From assembly GCA_902783675.1 (NCBI GenBank), contig CACZRW010000180.1:1-5275 (forward strand): a DNA stretch of 5,275 nt. The letters run 5' to 3'. The notes under the pieces are model-generated. The model did not search any database, was not told the origin of the DNA, and was given only the letters and a program-made list of their open reading frames with translations. Below are positions 1 to 4,897 of this stretch, in pieces. The DNA is from an uncultured Pseudomonadota bacterium (GTDB lineage: Bacteria > Pseudomonadota > Alphaproteobacteria > CACZRW01). The first letter of the stretch is position 1; every line of letters begins with the position of its first letter. The translations under genes were made by a program, and so were the position numbers.

Positions 1-448
1 TTACGGTGATTCCCGGTGAAAAAATACAGTCGTCATTATACAGTTTGTTCATTTTTCCGGATTGAAGAAGCTTACGATGATAGATATGGAAGTTCCGTTC
101 TGTTTCAGGATCACCAATAGCAAAATACAATGTGCTGCAACGGCACAGACATTCTTCCTGTGCCCTCGCACCAATAAGAACACCGCCTCCGACATTAGTA
201 GCAGAAGCAAAATTAAGCACGCATACACGATTATCCGGATAGCTTCTTGCCGCTTCAAAACTGCGTTTTTGAGAAACCACTATATTGGCAGGAATAGAAA
301 AACGGTGTTGTCTGGGCATTGATTTTATATCATCGGTAGTCCTTACTATGTATTGATCATGTATCGTATCAGAAATTGATTTCGAAAGGTTTATATCCTC
401 ATTGCATAGCTCTTCTGTATCCGCAAAAATAGTTATTAAGTTTTGCAA
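1..448 (-). CDS. PARG-type ADP-ribose glycohydrolase (TIGR02452/DUF2263 family), C-terminus cut by window edge
   Basis: Not an ATG frame: it opens at TTG (446-448), 7 nt after a strong AAGGGGGAG ribosome binding site (456-464). It stays open for 149 residues to the window edge. Residues 79-108 carry the family core: an NFASATN stretch, GGG at 87-89, then QEE at 97-99, followed by CLCRCSTLY. This is the GGG-X(6-8)-QEE signature of bacterial-type poly(ADP-ribose) glycohydrolases, in which the second Glu (E99 here) is catalytic and the glycines contact the diphosphate. A later YNDDCIFSP stretch (137-145) is also typical. Family members, from memory, run to about 260-280 residues, so nearly half is missing. 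Position 86 is Val where I recall Pro (NPGGG). Expected role is hydrolysis of ADP-ribose from proteins or nucleic acids in the cytoplasm; the substrate is unknown. It lies 33 nt downstream of ydbC with no terminator between, so co-transcription is likely. Confidence 0.85.
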   Translation of the reverse strand, partial: MQNLITIFADTEELCNEDINLSKSISDTIHDQYIVRTTDDIKSMPRQHRFSIPANIVVSQKRSFEAARSYPDNRVCVLNFASATNVGGGVLIGARAQEECLCRCSTLYFAIGDPETERNFHIYHRKLLQSGKMNKLYNDDCIFSPGITV

Positions 449-481
449 TTAACTTCTCCCCCTTGAATATTATATAAGGTG

Positions 482-697
482 TTATTTCTCTACAAGTAAA
501 CCCTTCAAGGCTTCAACCTCAGCTTCATTCAAAGAAATACCTTTTCCCATCTTTTCGTGTCCGGGAGCCCAGTCTCTGATATCAAGTTTCGGTACCGCAC
601 CATTCCATGATATCATATTAACTTCTTTAGTCCATCCGCTTTTGCCAGTAGAAAGCACTCCGAGTTCTTCGACAATATTATAAGTGAATTCCGCCAT
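482..697 (-). CDS. ydbC: YdbC/PC4-domain single-stranded nucleic acid-binding protein
   Basis: A complete 71-residue protein that is essentially one PC4 domain (residues 3-68). The diagnostic stretch is W22, KE 24-25, N27, SWNG 30-33, PK 36-37, DIR 39-41, W43, H47, and M-GKGI 50-54, followed by an acidic helix (57-68) that would form the dimer helix. The length matches the family's small stand-alone form. YdbC of Lactococcus lactis is a PC4-like dimer that binds single-stranded DNA, and homologues are usually annotated as a transcription coactivator-like protein; a cytoplasmic ssDNA-binding role is inferred here by family. The ATG at 697 follows GGAAGG with a 7-nt spacer and the gene ends in TAA. 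It has its own consensus promoter and is the first gene of a unit that continues into the PARG-type gene. Confidence 0.9.
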   Translation of the reverse strand: MAEFTYNIVEELGVLSTGKSGWTKEVNMISWNGAVPKLDIRDWAPGHEKMGKGISLNEAEVEALKGLLVEK

Positions 698-734
698 TTA
701 AAATCCTTCCTTTCGATGATCAATTACTGATCCA

Positions 735-763
735 ATTATAACAGTATTACATACTTTTTTCAA
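735..763 (-). promoter_or_regulatory. Sigma-A-type promoter of the ydbC-PARG unit
   Basis: On the minus strand TTGAAA (758-763) is separated by exactly 17 nt from TATAAT (735-740), and a TG one base upstream of the -10 gives an extended -10 element. Transcription would start near 728, leaving a leader of about 30 nt before the ydbC ATG at 697. It sits between the upstream thioredoxin terminator and ydbC, so it marks a new transcription unit. No operator-like repeat was seen around it. Confidence 0.8.
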
Positions 764-803
764 TCAGATCATGTTTTATAGTAAACGACAAATTCAAATT
801 ACC

Positions 804-845
804 AAAAACCGCCCAACAACGCCCCATACGGAGCGTGTCAGGCGG
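804..845 (-). terminator. Rho-independent terminator after the thioredoxin gene
   Basis: On the minus strand, CCGCC (841-845) pairs with GGCGG (809-813). Inside it, TG/TG wobble pairs, ACACGC with GCGT-T-GT (one bulged T) and TCC with GGG extend the stem to a GTAT loop. Five T residues follow (804-808). The stem begins 25 nt past the TGA at 871-873. A second small perfect hairpin (GAATC-GTTT-GATTC, 856-869) lies just before it. This separates thioredoxin from ydbC transcription. Confidence 0.88.
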
Positions 846-870
846 ATAAGTGCGAGAATCAAACGATTCA

Positions 871-1182
871 TCAAAGTCCAAGCATATCAAGTATTTCGGC
901 TTTTGGCTTTACTCCTACTGAGGTATTCACATTCTTTCCATCCTTAAATACAGCTACTGTAGGTATGCTCATAATGTTGAACTTCTGTGCAAGCTCTCCC
1001 TGCTCGTCAACATTCACCTTGCCCACCTTGATGCTGTCGTATTCCTCTGCTATCTCATCTATAACAGGTGAAAGCATCCTGCATGGCATGCACCATATTG
1101 CCCAGAAATCAAGCAATACCGGCTTATCGGACTTCAATACCTCTGCCTCGAAATTTTCTGATGTTATTTCTATTACTGACAT
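871..1182 (-). CDS. trxA: Thioredoxin with CMPC active site
   Basis: A 103-residue single-domain thioredoxin, the normal length for the family. It carries the buried acid D25 (LLDFWA), the redox pair C31 and C34 in W-C-M-P-C-R, the conserved P39, and cis-proline P74 in SIPTVAVFKDG. It would act in the cytoplasm as a general protein disulfide reductase; whether its electron donor is an NADPH- or ferredoxin-dependent reductase cannot be told because none is nearby. The oddity is Met32, where thioredoxins almost always have Gly (CGPC). I chose the ATG at 1182 because AAGGAG (1191-1196) lies 8 nt upstream; a GTG three codons earlier overlaps that ribosome binding site and is unlikely to be used. 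The gene ends with tandem TGA TGA and a strong terminator. A candidate promoter just upstream suggests it is monocistronic, although no clear terminator divides it from the upstream membrane-protein gene. Confidence 0.93.
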   Translation of the reverse strand: MSVIEITSENFEAEVLKSDKPVLLDFWAIWCMPCRMLSPVIDEIAEEYDSIKVGKVNVDEQGELAQKFNIMSIPTVAVFKDGKNVNTSVGVKPKAEILDMLGL

Positions 1183-1212
1183 TTTTATCACTCCTTGTTT
1201 TTATTGTTCCCA

Positions 1213-1218
1213 ATTATA
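1213..1218 (-). promoter_or_regulatory. Candidate -10 element for the thioredoxin gene
   Basis: The minus strand has a perfect TATAAT here, which would start transcription near 1206 and give a leader of about 24 nt containing the AAGGAG site. The -35 position at 17 nt spacing reads CGGAAA, matching only three of six consensus bases, so the promoter would be weak or need help. In such AT-rich DNA a TATAAT can also arise by chance. Confidence 0.4.
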
Positions 1219-1368
1219 ATAAAATACAAATATTATTTCCGATGCTACATGATGTCTCAAACTTTAGATCAATACTGAAAGTGGAAGGTATCTGAAAAAC
1301 TTTTGATAACCTTAAGTTCATCACTATCCACTGACCAATAAGTACCGACCATTAAAAATCAAAAAGTT

Positions 1369-2622
1369 TTATTTGCTTTTCTTCTTTTTGGTATTACGCT
1401 TCTGAGCATTCTTTGCAGCTTTATATTCTTTTTCTTTTGCTGTGGGCATTTTAAGTGCGCCAAAGGTTTTTGCATTGAGTAAAGCCTTGACAAATTGGGG
1501 ATGCTTCTCGGTAAATTCCGGCTCCATCTCAGGATGATTTACTATAAATCTTTCCTGCTGTAACGCATATATGCTTGCAATATTCAAAGCACCAATGAAC
1601 AGATACATAATTACAGACAACACCGCTCCTATACCGATATATGGGTATATGGTAAGGAAGATATCCGCAATCGCAAGCACCACGCCTATCATTATGATAA
1701 CGTGCTTGATGTGACGCTTCCTGTCAAATGTTGCCGCAAAGAAACCCACTATAGGTATTATAGCCAACGCAAACGAACATATACCGTGTAATATCGAATC
1801 CCATGCAGAACCATAGTTTCCGAAAGCTTCACCGACAGATCCGCCCAGCATCATCTGAAGCGCACTCTGGGATATAACCACCTTTGCACACAAAAGCTTC
1901 TGTGCCTGAAGCAATGACTTATTCAAAGCATTTACAGACTTTTCTGTATACTTGTCACGATCTATGCTTCTTGCTTCATCTATAAGACTTGCAATAGATT
2001 CTATATCGACACCATCAGCTATTGTGTATGTCCATTCATAATTTGCAGTGTCTATAGACCTGATCAGAGTACCTTCATCAGCATCATAGGATGGTTCTGC
2101 ATTCTCAGCAGAGTTTTCAGAGGCTTCGGAAGCTTCTGTGCTTTCCTCTTTATCGTCCTCCTTCGGCGCTTCAACAAGACTTTCGTAGGCTTTTTTCAGC
2201 TCTGCTTCTGCTTTGTTTATTTCCTCCTGAGAGGCAAGCTTTCTATAAGCATTATCAATATCAGGGGTTATATTCAGATCATCGCTTATATACAGATGTG
2301 TATACAAAAACGGATAGGTCAGAAAGAACAGTGTAACAACAAAAGCTATGACAATAAAAATCCTAAGTATCTGAGACGGTGTTGACAGCGGCTTTTTCTT
2401 TTTAGGAACATTTATAACAACTACTTTATTTTTTTTCTTTCTGCCTTTATGCCCTTTACCTGTCTCTGTTTCGTCAAAGGATACATCAGTTTCGCTTTTT
2501 ACAGCAATTTTCTTATTATCAGATACCTTTTCTGTCTTGTTTTCCTGTTCAGATTCTGTTACATTTTCCTCCGTTTGTTCTGCTGTATTTTCAGCATCAT
2601 TATTCCTTAATTCCTTTTCCAT
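1369..2622 (-). CDS. Unrecognised four-helix membrane protein with FIVAR-like extracytoplasmic region
   Basis: I do not recognise this 417-residue protein. It has no signal peptide. Residues 1-60 are acidic and low-complexity, rich in Glu, Asn and Thr. A basic patch follows (61-77). A first membrane helix spans about 86-108. A long hydrophilic region (about 112-275) holds two helical segments (120-150 and 205-246) that look like FIVAR half-repeats, with Y-T-x-K-S and evenly spaced Ala/Leu, split by an acidic Glu/Ser/Ala linker (151-182). Three more helices follow at about 277-299, 306-326 and 329-354. The tail is strongly basic and ends in a lysine run. By the positive-inside rule both ends are cytoplasmic and the FIVAR-like region faces outside. 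The ATG at 2622 follows AAAGGA with a long 10-nt spacer. It lies 37 nt after ppa with no promoter between, so it is probably co-transcribed. A structural or wall-contacting role is only a guess. Confidence 0.8.
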   Translation of the reverse strand: MEKELRNNDAENTAEQTEENVTESEQENKTEKVSDNKKIAVKSETDVSFDETETGKGHKGRKKKNKVVVINVPKKKKPLSTPSQILRIFIVIAFVVTLFFLTYPFLYTHLYISDDLNITPDIDNAYRKLASQEEINKAEAELKKAYESLVEAPKEDDKEESTEASEASENSAENAEPSYDADEGTLIRSIDTANYEWTYTIADGVDIESIASLIDEARSIDRDKYTEKSVNALNKSLLQAQKLLCAKVVISQSALQMMLGGSVGEAFGNYGSAWDSILHGICSFALAIIPIVGFFAATFDRKRHIKHVIIMIGVVLAIADIFLTIYPYIGIGAVLSVIMYLFIGALNIASIYALQQERFIVNHPEMEPEFTEKHPQFVKALLNAKTFGALKMPTAKEKEYKAAKNAQKRNTKKKKSK

Positions 2623-2648
2623 TAAGTGATAGTCCTTTCATTTTGGAG

Positions 2649-2670
2649 ATACCGTTTTATCATACGGTAT
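2649..2670 (-). repeat. Perfect inverted repeat spanning the ppa stop codon
   Basis: On the minus strand ATACCGT (2664-2670) and ACGGTAT (2649-2655) form a perfect 7-bp stem with an 8-nt loop that contains the ppa TGA (2660-2662). No T-run follows on the minus strand, so it is not a classical terminator. It could instead be an mRNA stability or processing element between ppa and the membrane-protein gene. The downstream ribosome binding site (AAAGGA) lies about 13 nt beyond the stem and is left free. Confidence 0.5.
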
Positions 2671-3196
2671 TGAATTTTTCCTTGTAGCTTTCTATAGTGG
2701 CCTCAATTACCTTCAAAGCCTCTTCCCTGCCCTTTACCTCATCAACTACAGTTTCCTTATTCTCCAGAGATTTATAAACTGAGAAGAAATGAGTCATTTC
2801 GTCAAAGATATGTGCAGGCAGATCAGATATATCATTATAGCCGTTATAGGTAGGATCATTGAAGGGTATAGCAATGATTTTCTCATCATTTCTGCCGTTA
2901 TCAAGCATGGTTATAACACCGATCGGATAACACTGGATAAGCGTCAGCGGGAAAATCTGTTCAGAACAAAGCACAAGCACATCAAGAGGATCAAGGTCGT
3001 CTGCATATGTACGAGGTATAAATCCGTAGTTTGCAGGATAATGTGTAGATGTGTGCAGGATACGGTCAAGCTTCAGAAGACCGCTTTGTTTGTCAAGCTC
3101 ATATTTAGCCTTGCTGCCCTTTGGGATCTCTATTACCACCATAAAATTCTCCGGTGTGATCCTTGAGGAATCCATATCGTGCCAAATATTTTGCAT
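2660..3196 (-). CDS. ppa: Inorganic pyrophosphatase, soluble family I
   Basis: A full-length 178-residue type I pyrophosphatase, which hydrolyses the PPi released by biosynthesis to two phosphates using Mg2+ in the cytoplasm. Aligned by eye to the E. coli enzyme, every active-site residue I can place is present: E23, K31, E33, R45, Y53, Y57, the signature acids D67, D69 and D72 in DDLDPLD, D99, D104, K106, and Y141-K142. The EIPKGSKAKYE and YPANYGFIP blocks are intact. The ATG at 3196 is preceded by AAGGAG (3207-3212) with a rather long 11-nt spacer; no better in-frame start exists. It is the first gene of a minus-strand unit with the four-helix membrane protein and is divergent from the PP2C gene. 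Its roughly 90-nt leader contains an inverted repeat. Confidence 0.97.
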   Translation of the reverse strand: MQNIWHDMDSSRITPENFMVVIEIPKGSKAKYELDKQSGLLKLDRILHTSTHYPANYGFIPRTYADDLDPLDVLVLCSEQIFPLTLIQCYPIGVITMLDNGRNDEKIIAIPFNDPTYNGYNDISDLPAHIFDEMTHFFSVYKSLENKETVVDEVKGREEALKVIEATIESYKEKFNTV

Positions 3197-3234
3197 AATA
3201 GATGCATCTCCTTAAAATATATTATTATTCAGCC

Positions 3235-3272
3235 GTCTATAAAACACAGCCAAAATCCAGTGTTTTACGGAC
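3235..3272 (-). repeat. Inverted repeat in the ppa 5' leader
   Basis: TAAAACAC (3240-3247) and GTGTTTTA (3260-3267) form a perfect 8-bp inverted repeat around a 12-nt loop. After a 2-nt internal mismatch on each side it continues with GTC/GAC (3235-3237 and 3270-3272). It falls between the likely ppa transcription start (near 3288) and the ribosome binding site at 3207-3212. It may be a leader RNA stem-loop or a protein-binding operator. No T-run follows, so it is not a terminator or classical attenuator. Confidence 0.5.
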
Positions 3273-3294
3273 TGCCATATCATTATATAAACAG

Positions 3295-3303
3295 ATTATA
3301 ACA
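3295..3303 (-). promoter_or_regulatory. Candidate extended -10 promoter of ppa
   Basis: The minus strand reads TGT-TATAAT (TGT at 3301-3303, TATAAT at 3295-3300), an extended -10 element that can work without a good -35; none is seen at 16-18 nt. Transcription would begin near 3288. A second TATAAT at 3282-3287 lies 13 nt closer to the gene and is an alternative, also without a good -35. The surrounding 3301-3400 stretch is very AT-rich and could act as an UP-like element. Confidence 0.5.
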
Positions 3304-3401
3304 TAAAAATTATTATTTCTCCATAGTTTTTTAGTAATTTTATTAAAAATTTCGGATTTTTTTATCTCATAATTTCTATACAAACAAAATCGTATATTTT
3401 A

Positions 3402-3430
3402 TTGAAAATCCTGTAAAATAATGGTAGAAT
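3402..3430 (+). promoter_or_regulatory. Sigma-A-type promoter of the PP2C unit
   Basis: TTGAAA (3402-3407) and TAGAAT (3425-3430) are separated by exactly 17 nt, and TGG directly before the -10 gives an extended -10. Transcription would start near 3437. The -10 lies just inside the longest reading frame of the phosphatase, which therefore cannot begin at the ATG at 3421 if this promoter is used. The leader to the ATG at 3466 would be about 29 nt. Confidence 0.75.
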
Positions 3431-3465
3431 TGTTGTATATATTATTACGGAAACCGGTGATCATT

Positions 3466-4359
3466 ATGGCTCGAAAAAAATTCTCTGTCAGCTTATATAC
3501 CAACAGAGGAACCACACGCAAAATGAATCAGGATAATTACTATGTCAACGGCAGATATTCTGAAGATCCGAACCAGAAAGAAATGATGTTTTCAGAAGAT
3601 TATAACAATGGTATTTTTGCTGTTGCTGACGGAATGGGAGGAGAAAGTGACGGCGAGTTTGCTTCACTTACAACTGTACAAAGCCTTAAAGAACTAAGCG
3701 CCGAACAGCTGCCTGAAACAGAAAGTGTTTCGTCATGCATAGATAAAGCAAACAATAAAATATGTGAAAAAGTAAAGGAAACCGGAAAGCGTTCCGGCAC
3801 CACTATAGCTATGGCAGCTGTAAACGACATCGGCGCTGATATCTATAATATCGGCGACAGTAAGGTTTTCTTGTATTCGAAAGGCAGTCTTACACAGCTG
3901 TCAAAGGATCACACTGTTACAGCGCAGATGGTGGAAGCAGGTCTTATCACTAAAGAACAAGCCAAAAAGGACAGAAGAAGTCATCAGCTTTTTCAGCACA
4001 TCGGTATAGCTCCTGAAGAAATGAAGATATCATTATATGAGCAAAAGGGTATTTCTCTGGAGCCTGATGATATAATTATCATTTGTTCTGACGGAATGAC
4101 TGACGGACTTGAAAATGAGGATATTATCGACATAATCGAAAACAATGCTGAATATGATATCCTTGCAAGGGAACTGGCAGAAAGAGCCATTGAGAACGGA
4201 AGCAAGGACAATGTAACCGTACTCACCGTCATGAAAAACAAAAATGAAAGCAGCACCAAAGACACACTGCTGAACATCATTATCTGTATCTGTGTTGCTA
4301 TATTGGGGACAGCAGCCGGATATTTTATCACCAGACTTATCATTGGCCTTATATCTTAA
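3466..4359 (+). CDS. PP2C-type Ser/Thr protein phosphatase with C-terminal membrane anchor
   Basis: A 297-residue protein: a cytoplasmic PPM/PP2C catalytic domain (about 5-257), a short linker, and one hydrophobic helix (about 269-295) that should anchor it to the membrane. The motifs occur in family order: NQDN (21-24), VADGMGG (53-59, metal ligand D55), SGTT (110-113), NIGDSK (128-133), LSKDHT (145-150), CSDGMTDGL (207-215, D209) and KDN (247-249, D248). It would remove phosphate from Ser/Thr residues with Mn2+/Mg2+. Such enzymes often oppose a PASTA-type Hanks kinase, but no kinase gene is in the window. I chose the ATG at 3466 because GGTGATC, complementary to the 16S rRNA end, lies just upstream, and because the promoter overlaps the alternative ATG at 3421. 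It is the first gene of the plus-strand unit; the next gene starts 28 nt later. Confidence 0.93.
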   Translation: MARKKFSVSLYTNRGTTRKMNQDNYYVNGRYSEDPNQKEMMFSEDYNNGIFAVADGMGGESDGEFASLTTVQSLKELSAEQLPETESVSSCIDKANNKICEKVKETGKRSGTTIAMAAVNDIGADIYNIGDSKVFLYSKGSLTQLSKDHTVTAQMVEAGLITKEQAKKDRRSHQLFQHIGIAPEEMKISLYEQKGISLEPDDIIIICSDGMTDGLENEDIIDIIENNAEYDILARELAERAIENGSKDNVTVLTVMKNKNESSTKDTLLNIIICICVAILGTAAGYFITRLIIGLIS

Positions 4360-4387
4360 TAATAATATTGTTTTACGGAGGTTATTT

Positions 4388-4897
4388 ATGAGCAGCTTTA
4401 CAAACGTGGATATTACTACACTAAATGATAATTTCTTCAAAAAAATCGGCAGTGAATGGATGCTTGTCACCGCAGGAGACAGCAATGGCTTCAACACAAT
4501 GACTGCCAGCTGGGGCGGCGTTGGTGTACTGTGGAACAAAAATGTTTCCTTCACATTCATACGTGACAGCAGATACACAATTGATTTCATTGACAAAAGC
4601 GATTATTTCTCCCTTTCCTTCTTCGGAGGCGAAATGAAAAAGGTGCTTGCTTTCTGTGGCGCGAACTCAGGCAGAGATGTGGATAAGATCAAGGAAACAG
4701 GTCTTGTTCCTGTATTCGATGCATCCGCTCCTTACTTTGAACAGGCTGAGCTTGTACTTGTGTGCAAAAAACTATATAAGCAAAGGATGACTTCGGAAAG
4801 CTTCTGCGATAAAACACTTTCAGAAACCTTCTATTCCGACAATGACTGGCACGAGATATTTGTGGGAGAAATAATAAGTGTGCTGAAAAAATCATGA
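4388..4897 (+). CDS. Flavin reductase-like, FMN-binding split-barrel protein
   Basis: A complete 169-residue protein resembling the flavin reductase-like (PF01613) split-barrel family. Typical features are the opening K-I-G-S-E-W-M-L-V-T-A segment (19-29), the N-T-M-T-A-S-W-G-G block (37-45) that lines the FMN site, V-L-W-N-K (48-52), and a K-V-L-A-F-C-G-x-x-S-G-R-D-x-D-K block (81-96) matching the part of the family that contacts flavin phosphate. Family members bind FMN and either reduce flavin with NAD(P)H or act as small flavoproteins; the true substrate is unknown. The frame is open upstream, but the ATG at 4388 has an ideal CGGAGG site (4376-4381) with a 6-nt spacer, while upstream starts overlap the phosphatase gene. 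Its TGA overlaps the ATG of the next gene (ATGA), which suggests translational coupling. Confidence 0.88.
   Translation: MSSFTNVDITTLNDNFFKKIGSEWMLVTAGDSNGFNTMTASWGGVGVLWNKNVSFTFIRDSRYTIDFIDKSDYFSLSFFGGEMKKVLAFCGANSGRDVDKIKETGLVPVFDASAPYFEQAELVLVCKKLYKQRMTSESFCDKTLSETFYSDNDWHEIFVGEIISVLKKS

Noticed and set aside
49..322. Open frames on both strands (49-258 minus, 62-322 plus)
   Set aside because: Both overlap the PARG-type frame, which carries clear GGG/QEE family motifs; neither has recognisable domains or a good ribosome binding site.
1183..1191. GTG start for thioredoxin at 1191, adding three residues
   Set aside because: The GTG overlaps the AAGGAG ribosome binding site; the ATG at 1182 is correctly spaced from it.
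965..1295. Plus-strand open frames across the thioredoxin gene and its upstream spacer
   Set aside because: They are antisense to a strongly supported thioredoxin gene and have no recognisable product.
1330..1350. Two near-identical 7-mers (ACTGACC, ACCGACC) 14 nt apart between the thioredoxin and membrane-protein genes
   Set aside because: Too short and only two copies; compatible with chance, and not clearly placed at a promoter.
1291..1368. Possible terminator after the 417-residue membrane-protein gene
   Set aside because: Only weak AT-rich pairing such as GATA/TATC was found, without a stable GC stem; read-through into thioredoxin cannot be excluded.
3340..3362. AAAAT..ATTTT stem followed by T-run on the plus strand as a terminator
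   Set aside because: The stem is only five A-T pairs around TTCGG in very AT-rich DNA, and no plus-strand gene lies upstream to be terminated.
4292..4387. Upstream start for the flavin protein, adding 32 residues
   Set aside because: This extension overlaps the phosphatase 3' end in another frame; the ATG at 4388 has an ideal CGGAGG site.
3993..4596. Long minus-strand frames (3993-4343 and 4033-4596)
   Set aside because: They are antisense to the PP2C and flavin-protein genes, whose motifs are clear; the translations show no domain features.
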